This document shows, piece by piece, positions 1-11,761 of a stretch of 64,000 nt of DNA. How positions within the stretch are numbered: the first letter of the stretch is position 1; each line of letters starts with the position of its first letter. Source of the stretch: Antedon mediterranea (taxonomy: Eukaryota > Echinodermata > Crinoidea > Comatulida > Antedonidae); contig NC_092680.1 of NCBI RefSeq assembly GCF_964355755.1, positions 2,519,001-2,583,000 of the forward strand, in the 5' to 3' direction. The notes below the pieces were generated by a model. It was not told where the DNA came from. It did no database searches and worked only from the letters and a program-made list of their open reading frames with translations. The translations under genes were made by a program, and so were the position numbers.

Positions 1-18
1 TAGTCTAGACAGAGCTTA
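1..18. mobile_element. Clipped end of the AAGCTC foldback MITE
   Basis: The first bases match the right end (GTAGACAGAGCTT) of the MITE family found about twenty times in this window, with one mismatch. The rest of the copy lies outside the window. Confidence 0.6.
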
Positions 19-888
19 TTACTTTGACTGCCAAACACAGAGATTCTCATCCTCTTAAATTGTATTTAATACAATCATTTTTAATAATGAAAATGTACAA
101 AATTATGTAACCTTATTCTAGCAGCCCATGTTGAATGGGTGGGCTTATATTCGAATCAGTATTTTTACAGTATTTCTTGCAATTTAACATTTAGTATTTT
201 ATATTAAAATTTAATCTGTCTTGTTTTTAATTCAACATAATTTTTGGTGCTAACTGTACTTTCACACCTAACTTTTAAAAACATTACCCACTGCCCAGCG
301 GTGATGGTGAGTGACTAAAGACTTATGCCCAGCGATGAATGGTCACTGGTTTCTTTAATACCTTATTTAAACAAACAGTAGCCCCCATTTATGTGATCTG
401 AGAGACTAACGTACAATCATGTTTACAAAAAAACATTTTAATACAAATTAAAAAAAATTATTTTAATAATTTGATTACACCTGCAGTACATTTATTATTT
501 GGAATGTCTATGAAGTGATTATGTGAGCAGGTCTCACAGTATCAGGAGTTTTTTTTTACATAAGGGGCAACCAAATCTAAGAAATTGACCCTCAGGTCAA
601 CAGAAAACTCTTGATTCTCTATTTCTTTCTTAAAACTTGGTGGCGAAACATGTACAATGGTGACGATCAAACATCTGAACTGTACTGTTGATGTAAAACA
701 TGCATGGTTGCAATCTTTGTTTACTGCTGATTCTAGAAATTATCCACAACTGAATTCTAAATAATTCTAGTTACTCTCTTTGTTTGCCCTTGCCAAATAA
801 AATCTGTATCCAATTATAGAGCAGTATAATTAAATCATGGCTGGACATGTGTAATATGCTGATAATGGTTGGTTTCTGGATGACTCTA
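19..888 (-). other. Region downstream of the hexosaminidase stop codon
   Basis: This AT-rich stretch follows the stop codon of the minus-strand hexosaminidase gene and should hold its 3' UTR. I see no coding exon and no clear repeat other than the MITE end at position 1. I could not pick a single polyadenylation signal. Confidence 0.4.
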
Positions 889-2639
889 CTATGGACAATA
901 TCCAGGACCTGTTACTGGCTCAGCTTGTATTCCTCTCCTACAAAAACAACAACATTAATATTACCCTCTGAAATAACACATTGGAGAATATATAGTGCGC
1001 GAATTTATGGCTCTAACAAATGAGAAATTCTATAAACTAAGTTATAGAAAAAAGCAATGAAAAATAGGTTAGTTTCACACAGCTTTCACACTGTCATTAT
1101 CAACCTTAGTATAAAGAGGCTTTAAACTTTCCTACCTAAGCATTCTACACCTGTGCTCAGCCAGCCTACTTGTTGCTGCAGGTACATCATTGACACTTTT
1201 TGAGCTCCACAGTCTTTCTCCAACAGCACTGGCCCTAGGCCTACAAAAGCATGAACATACAAACTGGTTAATTTTTAGAATAACTTTTACATAGTATTTC
1301 CTATTGTTATGGGTTTTGTATTAGGATTAGATTAGGGATTTTCAGTCCACAGTTTTAAAGATTTTCATCTGCAAAACCCAAGAAGCTTAACATATGCATA
1401 TCCTACGACATATCCTATAACTTACCAGAGCCGTTGAATAAGGTTGACAGAGTCTACATATTCGCCCCACATGCAAGCCTCTCCACCTATTACAAGAGCT
1501 TTCTGTTCGGCAGTACCTGATAAAAGAAATTAAATATCATCAACTTTTATTATAAATTTATGTTTATGAAAACAAAAAAACAGGAAACAAGACATAAAAA
1601 AAACATAAGGAGTGGAAATGAATGGAATGACAAACAAAAATTAACCTAAACATTAATATTAGACTTATGTTATGCTGGGAGGGCGATTTGCGATAGCTCT
1701 TGAATGTTACCTGTAAAGTCCTGTGGTTCAATTATATAATAAGTCTTCCAGTCTTGGTTATAAGGGTTAGACACATAATTCAAATACCAAGGGGATGACA
1801 GAATTGTTCTGTACCCTTGTTTTGTGACTTTTGACATCTCTTGAACATAGCCACCTTTCCAGACTTCTACAACTGTATCATTTCTGACCTACAGTATAGA
1901 GTGATTTAATTTTGAGAAGATTCAATAAATTTAATTCACATTAAATATTTAATCAACATTCTTAAGCTCTGTCCACACTATCAAACCAGTTTGACATAAA
2001 AAGTGTAATGTGCCCAAAAATGGTAGTGATATGCCAAAATTGGTAGTGATATGTCAAAATATGGACACATCACATTTTTTTTTTGTCACATAAAAAGAGT
2101 ACAAACCTCCGCCTACTGTAAAATTCCCCTCAATAAAATGTCCCCGGAAAATATATATATTTTTTAAAAATTGTTTTTTTATTAGTTCTAAGTGTAAATA
2201 GGTAGTCTGGGTTCCAGACGGAGTTTTGTCTTAATATTAGTAAAAAGATAAATATTTTGGCACATATGGCCTTTCATATGTATACTACTTGATTTTGGAT
2301 CCCGTTTTGGATACAAAAATCGAAATTTAAAAACAAATAAATTTAAAAAAAGACAACGAATACAGTCTTGGGGCAAGTCTAGTAAATAGGCTAACTGCAC
2401 ACTAAAGTTGTGGATGAGAGTTTGGTGTAATGGTTATGTTTCCAGCCTCTCACTGTTGAGATCGCTGGTTTAAGTCCCGCTGAGGTTTTTTTAAATTATT
2501 TTTTTATTCTTTTTTTTTTGTGGACCTTGATCTTTGACCCTGACCCTTTAAAATGTAACCACAATTATATGATGGGCATAGATCCTTGTGGCCAAATTTG
2601 GTGAGATTCGGATAAAAACTGTGGCCTCCAGACAGACAG

Positions 2640-2670
<31 letters not shown>

Positions 2671-5600
2671 TACAGGGGTGAAAATATAACCTCCTTGGCG
2701 GAGGTAATTACTACAATAGTGTACTTTAGTATAGGTACATCCTCTGTATATTGTAGTATAGAGTACTGTATATTGATTCCTTACTTTGACTCCATTGTCT
2801 ATGACCTCCTGCCAAATGATATAGCCAGCCTGTAGATCACTCATGATATCCAGTAACCTCTGCATGTAATATTCTTCTAGCTTAGCATAGTCATCACCAA
2901 ACTGTTGTTCTTTCATGAATGCTGTGATGTCTGGGTTACTTTTCCTGTTTAAACACAATGATATATCAGTATTGCCATTAAACATCATTTTTTGGCCAGG
3001 AATGTCAAAATAAATATTGGAAGCATTTGCATTATAAGAGCAATTGGTTTTCTCATATCATTTTAATGTTAAGCTCTGATGTGCCCATATATGAACATGA
3101 TGTCATATCAATGCAATATTTAGGCATATCACTACAATTTTAACCATCAAACTTTATGTGACAACAAAATGTGATGTGCCCATATATGGACATGATGATG
3201 ATTAAGGCATATCACTACTACCATATTTAGACAAAGTTTTAGGCCTGGTAAAACAAACTTCTCATCTTGATTCAAATTTGCACCATATCAACAATGGATT
3301 AACTGCAGAATTCATCTTTAATCAAATGAAACTTTTTTGCATTATCTATCATTGAAAAAAAAAAAAAATAAAGAATACAATACCAGCAATCAAAACTGAC
3401 TTCATCTCCACCCATGTGTATGTAATGATCTGGGTATTTCGCAACAACTTCACCGAAGAAATCTTTCAAGATATCATAAGTAGAATTTAGGATTGGATTG
3501 ATTGGACCAAATGAGCCGGTTGCTTTACCGTCCTTGTAGCACGGAGTCAGAAGGTCGTTGATTGACCCCCATGACTGGGAATGTCCAGGAGTGTCGTACT
3601 CCGGTACAACGCGAATTCCTCGTTCTCTCGCATAGCTGATCACTAAAGATACCTGGTCTTGCGTGTATGTATGGCGTTGATCAAATGCACCCTAAATTAG
3701 AAATTCAATATTGAGATAATTTATCTAATACAATAATTGCAAGATAGGCCAGCATAGCAGCCTAATGAGTTTTGAATAAACAACACGCATTCTAAATGAT
3801 TTTAGTAGCTTAGTAGGTAGGTATAATTAGTTAAGTTAATTCATGTGAAATGGAAGCAGTACATCTATCGGAAGAGTAGGGGATTACCCCGGTGTAGTGG
3901 TTCATTTAGCCCCTGTGGACAGATGAACAGGCGCCATTTGGTGGCAGCATTGACACGACGGGACCCTTAGGGAAGAAAGTTGTGGTTTGTGTTTTTCACA
4001 CCTGCAAGTCGCTGGTTATTCCCCCATTTACATTTACATTCCATTTACTTACCCAATTGCTAAGTTGTGGATACTTTGAACTCTCATAAGGAAATGACTG
4101 ATCATCTACAATATGCCAATGAAAGACATTGAATTTGTTGTACACCATAGCATCCTGAAAAACACCCCAAAAAACACCCCAAAAATGATATCATAGTTCA
4201 AGTTCAATTTTCAAGTGGACACAAATGGATATTAAGAAAGTTAAGGCTACAATTTTGTTTGATTTAGTTAGTTGTAATTTAAGATTGAGCTTTCAATATA
4301 TTGTTTTTGGACCACATAATGCAGCAAGTATAGTCATGAGAAACTGATAATAAGAGAAAGGTAGGGAATCTAAAGTAAAACTCTGTCTACACTATCAAAC
4401 TTTATGTTTGATAGTGTAGACAGGGGTTTATATAGACATCCTTACAAGACTCTTGGCAGCCAACACCTGATATTGATGATGATTATGATGATGATGATGA
4501 TAAGAGAGCCTTAGCTTACGAAGTTATCAAGTAGCGTTGGCACATCAATAAAATGTCTTGATGTGTCTACTAGAATGCCACGATGAAGAAATCTTGGAAA
4601 GTCTGTTATGGTGGTAGCATTCACAGCCAACTGAAACCAAATCAACAGAATATTAATCATTGCTAATTCTGACTTTAATTGTGAAGAAATGATTTATCCT
4701 ATATCCAATCATTAATCTATCATGTCTATACTAGATTATAGAGTTTACCCAGGGTCCCTGGAAGTATACCCAGATCCCTGGGAGTATACCCAGATCCCTG
4801 GGAGTATACCCAGATCCCTGGGAGTATACCCAGATCCCTGGGAGTACACCCAGATCCCTCGAAGTATACCCAGAACCCTGGGAGTATACCCAGGGTCCCT
4901 GGGAGTGTACCCAGGGTCCCCGGGAGTATACCGAGATCCCTGGGAGTGTACCCAGGGTCCCTGGGAGTATACCCAGATCCCTGAGAGTATACCCAGATCC
5001 CTGGGAGTATATCCAGCATCCCTGGGAGTATATCCATCATCCCTGGGAGCATACCGGGTCCCTGGGAGTATACCCAGATCCCTGGGAGTGTACCCAGGGT
5101 CCCTGGAAGTATACCAAGATTCCTGGGAGTATACCCAGGGTCCCTGGGAGTATACCTAGGATCCCTGGGAGTATACCCTGATCCCTGAGAGTATACCCAG
5201 ATCCCTGGAAGTATACCCAGATCCCTGGAAGTATACCCAGATCCCTGGAAGTATACCCAGGATCCCTTGGAGTGTACCCACGGTCCTTGGGAGTATACCT
5301 AGGGTCCTTGGGAATATACCCAGAGTCCCTGGGAGTATACCTAGATCCCTGGGCGGATACCCAGATCCCTTGGAGTATACCCAGGGTCCCTGGGTATATA
5401 CCCAGATCCCTGGGAGTATACCCAGTCATTCATTATTCCATTCTTTCAATTCAGACAGGTGAATACCATAGTATTATATATATTATATTAAAAAAACCTG
5501 GAAAGTAATGTAAAGCATACCCCTCCATCTGAAGATTCATAGATGAGCTGACTAAATGTCTCCAATCCTGTACAAATCATATTCATTGAAATTACCTGAT

Positions 5601-7056
5601 ATGCTAATATCATACTAATATCATATATGTATAATTCCATACTTGAGTATAACCCTACACTCTAAAAGTAGATATTACATTATCATTATTACATTTACTA
5701 CCTCTGAGAACACCCCATATAGTGGCTGCTTTGATTCTAGCACCATCGCTGGCAACTGATAAAGTATCTGAATTAAAAAAAGAAATATAAAGTTATTATT
5801 TACAGTAGGTTAGTTTACTTTCACCCCATTAAGACATTTGGCCACTCTTATGGTTTCCATAACAAAGTAATTCAACTGGTAGGGTTGTAAGCACTTTTTC
5901 TAAAGCCTTGTCTACACTATCAAACTTTATGTGTAAAAAAATGTGATGTACCCACATCTACACAATGATGATGTCATAGAACTACCATATTTAAGCATAT
6001 CACTACCATATTTGGGTACATCACACTTTTTAAGTATACACAAGCCAGATGCGGCACCCATGTTTGACGGGGAATCAACTAGACATCTACACAATGAAAA
6101 CCAGAATAAATGATGCCTACAATTTTCGTTTGATTCCAGCGTTGGATAGTCAGGACAGATGTCCATTGTTACAATCATGCTTGAAATGCTTGGTTCGTTG
6201 ACCTTTGGTAGCCTAAATGTCGAGTTTTCTATATTTGACGGAACCTGTTGTGTTCCGTAGAATATCAGGTTGTAGTAGCGTGTAAACGCCATTTGAAGCA
6301 AATCACAAGTTTTACTGTCGTAGTTAAACCTGAAAGAAAATGAAATTTATTTTTTAATTATAATCATAATAATGACTTAAGTAAATAAGTAAATAATGAC
6401 TTAAGTATAGCTTTTTGAACAATTTGAGTAACGTTATAGTGGAGGGAGTTATGGTTTATATTTGCATCTGTATTTTATACAAAATACTATGTATAAAAAC
6501 AGCTTAGCAAAATTTTAAATAAAAATGGGTTAATAATTGATAACACTGTCAGATACTGTGAAAGCATTGAACAGTAGATTAATGTAGATTACCAAATTTT
6601 TGGTCAAATATTAATTATTATATTATATTCTAATAGTAATTAATTTCTAATAATATTTATTATAAATTCTTATTAATATTAATATTTTTCAAATCCCATG
6701 GAAATAAAACGGCATTATTAATTTTAGCCTTTGACCTGTGATCAGTTTAAACAGACTTACTTAAAAACCTTGTTTAAAAATAGCATACTAGTTGTGGTTT
6801 TAATTTGCTGCGGCAGGGGCCAGGGTGAGCCGGTGGTTGGATTCACGGTTTCTCCTAGATCTGCTGCTGCTCCTCCTCCTCCTGCAGCAGGTAGGCCTAG
6901 ACCTTCAGTCTCCGGTTTATAACGTAAATCATCCTGACTTTGACGAATAATATCTTCTACATTTCTAATGATATTATTGAGATCGTTATGTGGTTTGCAA
7001 AAAACATTTTTGTGTAACAATATACACACAAAAAGTGCAGCTAGTTTAAGCAACAT
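889..7056 (-). CDS. HEXA/HEXB: Lysosomal beta-hexosaminidase (GH20), 12 exons, 573 aa
   Basis: The enzyme removes terminal N-acetylhexosamine from glycoconjugates in the lysosome. Exons, in order of transcription: 7056-6761, 6329-6121, 5767-5702, 5567-5521, 4630-4520, 4154-4053, 3691-3384, 2944-2785, 1888-1711, 1516-1426, 1240-1136, 937-889. All have GT-AG borders, phases agree, and they total 574 codons. Residues 1-20 form a signal peptide. The GH20 N-terminal domain follows a Gly/Ala/Pro-rich stretch that the human enzymes lack. Family hallmarks are LVDTSRH (Arg231), [17 protein letters not shown] (His314), the catalytic pair in MGGDEV (Asp373, Glu374) and [11 protein letters not shown] near the C-terminus. 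There are four N-glycosylation sequons (NST, NAT, NST, NDT). At the subunit-specific site the sequence is PWYLNY: Asn as in human alpha, but not followed by Arg. It may be a single gene predating the alpha/beta split. Confidence 0.96.
1963..2095. mobile_element. AAGCTC MITE, right end decayed
   Basis: The left inverted repeat and the core (GTGATGTGCCC, GGACACATCACA) are present. The right terminal repeat is missing, and a family-C repeat begins immediately after. It lies in a hexosaminidase intron. Confidence 0.8.
2099..2710 (+). mobile_element. SINE-like repeat family C with tRNA-like promoter, copy 1
   Basis: It opens with ACCTCCGCCTACTGTAAAATT and closes with CCTCCTTGGCGGAGGTAA, so the ends are inverted relative to each other. 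Near 2420-2490 are a box-A-like TGGTGTAATGG and a box-B-like GGTTTAAGTCC, as in tRNA-derived SINEs. A second copy with the same landmarks lies at 22706-23340. The order of parts suggests a composite or nested element. It is intronic in the hexosaminidase gene. Confidence 0.6.
2639..2667. repeat. (CA)n microsatellite
   Basis: Nearly pure CA dinucleotide run preceded by AGACAGACAG, inside the family-C repeat. Confidence 0.9.
3069..3241. mobile_element. Degenerate AAGCTC MITE
   Basis: Internal MITE motifs occur twice (GATGTGCCCATATATG with GGCATATCACTAC), and a left-end fragment TAAGCTCTG is joined directly to the core. It looks like two rearranged partial copies in a hexosaminidase intron. Confidence 0.6.
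3855..4010 (+). mobile_element. SINE family B fragment
   Basis: It shares GAGTAGGGGATTACCCCGGT and the following TGGTTCA-TTAGCCCCTGT with copies at 12195 and 25842. It lacks the tRNA-like head. It lies in the intron between hexosaminidase exons 6 and 7. Confidence 0.6.
4381..4430. mobile_element. AAGCTC MITE reduced to its inverted repeats
   Basis: The left terminal repeat (CTCTGTCTACACTATCAAAC) is followed after a few bases by its inverse (GTTTGATAGTGTAGACAG). The internal region is gone, leaving a near-perfect hairpin of about 45 bp. Confidence 0.85.
4742..5430. repeat. 20-21 bp minisatellite in a hexosaminidase intron
   Basis: About 34 tandem units of CCCTGGGAGTATACCCAGAT and variants (CAGGGT for CAGAT, GAAGTATAC, GTGTAC) fill most of the intron between exons 4 and 5. 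The unit is partly palindromic (CCCTGGGAGTATACCCAG), so both strands can fold. Open frames through it on both strands are periodic and not genes. Confidence 0.95.
5901..6040. mobile_element. AAGCTC MITE
   Basis: The left terminal repeat and palindromic core (AATGTGATGT, GGGTACATCACACTTTTT) are present. The right end is degraded. It sits in the intron between hexosaminidase exons 2 and 3. Confidence 0.8.
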
Positions 7057-7524
7057 TTTACAGTGTGGAAACGAAAATGCACGTTCCTTTGTTTACTTGA
7101 GGCTGATCATGTGATAGAACTAGATTCTGGGTCATGTGACACTAAAAATATAGCTCATTTACTATATTAAAGGGTAACTCCATCTTTCAATATTGTTGTT
7201 ATATAATTATTGATAATAATCCCACTTATTTAACAGCGGTGAAGAAGAACGAGAAAAACATTTTTACTAATGTATTGTAAGGCCACGTGTCTGATGCAAT
7301 TTCAATTCAAATTCACATTTATTTACTCATCCTTTATACACTTGGTTACTGGTTGTAAAATGTAATGTACAAGATCAGCAAAATAAAAATTTAACTGTGT
7401 GACCGCAAATGACTAACAGTACCATCTTTCCCATTACACCTGCACAAACTCATTTGAATAACATAGAACGGCATACCAAACTACGGTGAGACATACATTC
7501 TCCTCAACACACGAAGATAATTAA

Positions 7525-7870
7525 TTCCTTTTTTACATTAAAATTGAGGGCGCTAAACATAACATTTACGAGATCAAAAATACCATGTAGCGGGAAAAAA
7601 AAGTTTAAAAAGTGCTCTTCCTGCCTCAGCACTAAGGCCTTGCCACAGCCTTGGGGTCGTTCCCACCACATCATCACCAGATGCATTGCTAGTGCCTTCT
7701 CAAGATGTGTGATGGAAAGTGGGACGTATAATTCTGTGACGTAACCCCAAACACAGTTGGTTGCATACCTTTAACTCTATTCCTTCAACCAGCGTGGGAA
7801 TCGAACCCACGACATACGTGTCGTCAACATGACCCTCAGTCGCCAGAGCTAACTGTTCATTTTGGTTTTA
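7525..7870 (-). mobile_element. tRNA-derived SINE family A, copy 1
   Basis: Read on the minus strand, a tRNA-like head with a box-B match (GGGTTCGATTC) is followed by a body found again at 23345-23670 on the plus strand. Shared segments include AGAGTTAAAGGTATGCAACC, ATGATGTGGTGGGA, CCTTAGTGCTGAGGCAGG and TATGTTTAGC. Two copies in opposite orientation define the element as about 340 bp. Confidence 0.85.
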
Positions 7871-7957
7871 ACAAGGTTAATATGTTATTTATGACGTAAT
7901 GATGAATTACGTAATATATAAATAGACTATTATTAGCTGTTCAGTCATGTACCACTT

Positions 7958-8035
7958 TGTGGCGTAACGGGTAATGCTCAGGTTTGAGTGCTCTCAGCAT
8001 TGCGTTCAAACCTCTACGAATAGGCCTATTTTTTA
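7958..8035 (+). mobile_element. tRNA-like sequence (SINE head or tRNA pseudogene)
   Basis: TGTGGCGTAACGGGTAATGC resembles a box A, and GCGTTCAAACCTC about 45 bases later resembles a box B. I could not fold a convincing acceptor stem, so I do not call a functional tRNA. Confidence 0.45.
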
Positions 8036-8819
8036 TCTTTATTGAAAATAATTTTTTTTTCTTTGATTTTCAAAGTGAGATATTTTGAGGATTGTAAATG
8101 TCAGGCCTAAACAAGTGGACCTTATGGGTTCGGAACCGACTCGGACCGGGCCTTTTATAATTAATTACAACAACTTTTAGGGGATTTTATAAACAAAGTT
8201 ACGACACAGACAACCGTACGTCGACGCTCCGCCGCGATCAATGTAATAATTATAGGCCTCGAATTTACTTTTCTTCCAGAAATAGCTTTCTCTTTAGCAT
8301 GTAAGGTAATTGATACAAAAGAGTAAACACGGTTCTACTTAGGCTATTTACTTTGCAGCGTATAATGGCAATCGGCTGATAGATGCAGTAAACCTTAATC
8401 ATGCCAATGATATAATTGTGTTGCGGCTAATAGTTCTCTAATTGTAATGCCGATGTTTAATGGCTATAAAATACCGTACGTATTTATCTGTGTATTTCCG
8501 TCGACCGGGATATAGATGTTTACACGACAAACTGAATTTTAGTAGAATTACTGAACCCATATATTGCATGCAACAAACCCATCAAGGTAAACGCAATAAC
8601 CATCCCCGCTCTGTACTTTCGGTATCATAAATCTAATTAAAGACGATTAACCCTACTATACCGAGTATTGTACATTATGGAATAACTGTATCCAATGAAG
8701 ATAACCCTTAAGTTACAGATCACACCGGTTATGAAAGATTATGTATTTGTGGACGTCGGTATCCAATCGAATCCTCAAGCATATCATTGTTAACGGTATT
8801 GTTCACTACACGATCGCTA

Positions 8820-8999
8820 AAGCTTCGTTCCCACTAGGACGCAACGCCCATGATGTATATACGCGCACCGCAGGTAATTCGGACCAGTCGCGACGTGAAG
8901 GATCATCCAAAATCGTTTGCTTGCATGTGATTGACTCACGCACTTACGCGTCGCGCCTACGTCGTCATTGCATTGCGTCCAACTGTGAGAACCAAGCGT
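8820..8999. mobile_element. MITE with GCTTSGTTCYCAC ends, copy 1
   Basis: Imperfect inverted ends GCTTCGTTCCCACTAGGACG and its counterpart CGCTTGGTTCTCACAGTTGG enclose about 180 bp rich in ACGCAACGC-type motifs. A shorter relative is at 20025-20158. The frame through it has no protein character. Confidence 0.7.
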
Positions 9000-10668
9000 T
9001 AGTGAATAGTCTTGATGCAAATGTTAACAGAGCACATACATACATGTATGAATTTGAACATTTTGTATCTGTTTAATTTTAACTTTATGAATCCTCTTGT
9101 ATCCTTATATTATGTCGTTTGTTTGTATTGTTTTTAAGACTATTCAATTCAGCTGTACTGTTATAGTTTCATACCTACCCTTGTAAAATAAAGTTGAATA
9201 AATAATAAATTAATATGGATGAGTGATTGGTGATGTATGTTATTGTTTTGTTTTGTCGAAACATAATGATGCGGTGCAGCACGCCAGTATCACATAAAAA
9301 GTCAATGATTCAATAACATTCAAACACCAAGTAACTGGTTTCTATAATTGTTTAATCTAAACGGAATATGTCAAAGAAATGTAATCCACATAAGAGACCC
9401 TGTCGACCTAATATTACGATGTAACAAGTATGAAAAACTGTCTAAGCACCTGCATTATTTATTATGTATATTAGCTAATTTAAATAAGTTGCATATCCTG
9501 CACGTACACATGCACCCTAATATTGTGTATACATTCAATTAATATACTTCATGCATTGTTATATACACGACGCTATACAATAATTATATACAAATATAGC
9601 ATCGATCGAGTTAACTGATAGGCTAATTTATAATTGAATAATATTTATCAAATGATAAACTAATGACGTCATCAAATCACTGGCAAATTAATGCATAAGC
9701 GGTCAATGATATTATACTCTATGAAACAAGCTGTTTATTATTATTCCTATATAATACTGTAAATACATATTTATGTATTATACGCGTACAATATTCAATA
9801 TGTCGCATATATTTCCTTTCACATAACTTGTCTTTATACTTAATTAAATATAAAAAAATATTAAATATAATATGCTTCACTGTAATATATTTAGACACTA
9901 TTCTAATTGTCAAGGTAAATGGTACTTAAATAGTTGAATATCATCTATATTAAACATGCTGCAAATAGACTATCTTACGTAAATTAACACAGAGTATTTT
10001 CGGATGAATTTTCATTTACGTCATATTTCCATTATTACTTTACTTTGTAATGGGTAACATTAATACTTATTTATGGGTAAATTAATCAAATCTAAAGTTA
10101 AAAGTTAAAACTATATAGAATTTCTTTTTAAAATTTGACTATAACTTATTGGCGAATTTACGAAAAAATACAGCAGAACCCCAATAACACATTATAGGGA
10201 TCGGACCCAACAAAGTGTCCCTTAATAGGGGTCGGATGTAGCATAAAAACGTACATTATATTAACCCCTTGTTCGCTTCATTGGAAAGTTTCCTCTAAAG
10301 AGGGCTGTCTCTGTAGTTCGGAACATCATGGAGAAATAAGTTCTCCATGGGAACACTAATACTTTGATACGTTAAAACTCTATTTTCATTTTGTTGATAT
10401 TGCTAAAAGTCAGGGTTTATGAAAAAGTATCGTAGATAATGGCTAAAAATATAAAATAAAAAAGACAATGATTGGAGGGTATTTAAAAATGTGTCACTGA
10501 ACATGGTCGACCGCTGGTTTATCAATATGGTGAATAGGTAATAGGTGTAGGGCCGCCGGATGGATGACCTAATAGGGCTACGGCGGCCGGATGGATGAGC
10601 TAAGTTAACATTGAGTATTGCACGTGGGGTTATACAATGAATACTCTCCATGGTTACATAATAATAAT

Positions 10669-11119
10669 TTACATTGTAAACATAGTGTTTAGATCTTAAA
10701 CATCTATTTTGTACCCACTTTTCCACACATTTAGCCTTAACATGTTTAGATATATCTAAACATGTAGTCTGTATCCAACACAACACATCAGTGACGTGTT
10801 GATTGTTAAACATGTGGAGCAATATAAAGACACGATTAGGTTTTAAACGTGTTTACTTTGCCATGTGTGGAGCTTTTTTCCGCCACAGTAAAATATGCAC
10901 GCAACGCTAAACACGTACCTAAACATGTTGACTGAACATACTAGTGATATGTTGACTGCTAAATGAGTGGAGGAAAACATGTGTATGTATGTAGCTATAA
11001 ACACGTTTCGGGTTTAAACTCGCTAAACATGTAACTACCTTTTTAAACGCTAAATGTATGGGAAAAAGTGGGTACAGAATAGATTTTTAAGATCTAAACA
11101 CTATTTTTACAGTGTAGCC
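10669..11119. mobile_element. Non-autonomous DNA transposon with about 65-bp TIRs
   Basis: The left end TGTAAACATAGTGTTTAGATC (10675 on), continuing through GTACCCACTTTTCC, is repeated inverted at the right end (GATCTAAACACTATTTTTACA, preceded by GGAAAAAGTGGGTAC). The interior contains repeated AACATGTT/AAACACGT motifs and no transposase frame. Confidence 0.75.
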
Positions 11120-11761
11120 TAGACATTATACGAATCATCAGAATGTGGTTACGGGCTTTAGTTATGCAAAATGGAATAACAATACGGAAAATTGTAGGCC
11201 TAAGTATATATAATAGACATATAATAATAGAACATTAATACGCATGCGTCCTATGGTTATACATGATAATCAATCCCTAATATTAAAATTCCAATTAAAA
11301 TGGAACACATTAAATCTTACTATTATACTATTACAACATACTTATTGATAATATTAATTCGAATACCTAAATTCTATTTTTTTTTGCATAAAAAGATGAC
11401 TGAATACATCTCGGTTTCTATGTCTGTGACGTCATCATTTCTTCGTTGTTTTTATTGGTCGTCGTCATCGCTGTCATCCTTCTACATCCACATAATACGT
11501 CAATTATATTCTCTGTAATAAATCCGAAGATTTCCGTATTTTGGCAAACTTTAAACAATCTTGTATACGTGTTCCCCTAAGTTTGTATATTATTTATTTT
11601 GAATAAACAAATAGAGATATTATTATTATTATTATTATTCCATTACAATTTGGTCCAAACGCAACAAAGGTTTTTCCAGTATATAATATACGCATAGAGT
11701 TCCAACAAAAGTCTTGAATATTATCCCGGATGTTGGACTCTACATCTTGTAAGTGATTCCT

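Larger units (their letters stand above)
7057..11761. other. Spacer between hexosaminidase and R7BP genes
   Basis: The first few hundred bases should contain the hexosaminidase promoter. R7BP transcription comes in from the other side and ends here. Apart from the repeats listed separately I see no coding exon. The region is AT-rich, with an (ATT)n run at 11617-11640 and LINE-like 3'-tail sequence near 9100-9200. Confidence 0.5.

Noticed and set aside
4722-5429. Long open frames on both strands with Pro/Gly/Tyr repeats
   Set aside because: They follow the 20-21 bp minisatellite in a hexosaminidase intron. The repeat translates periodically in several frames, and there is no start context or splice support.
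7958-8035. Functional tRNA gene
   Set aside because: Box-like motifs are present, but I could not find a paired acceptor stem or a clear anticodon loop.
10403-10822. Minus-strand 139-residue frame
   Set aside because: Composition is non-coding, it overlaps the inverted-repeat element at 10669-11119, and no family is recognisable.
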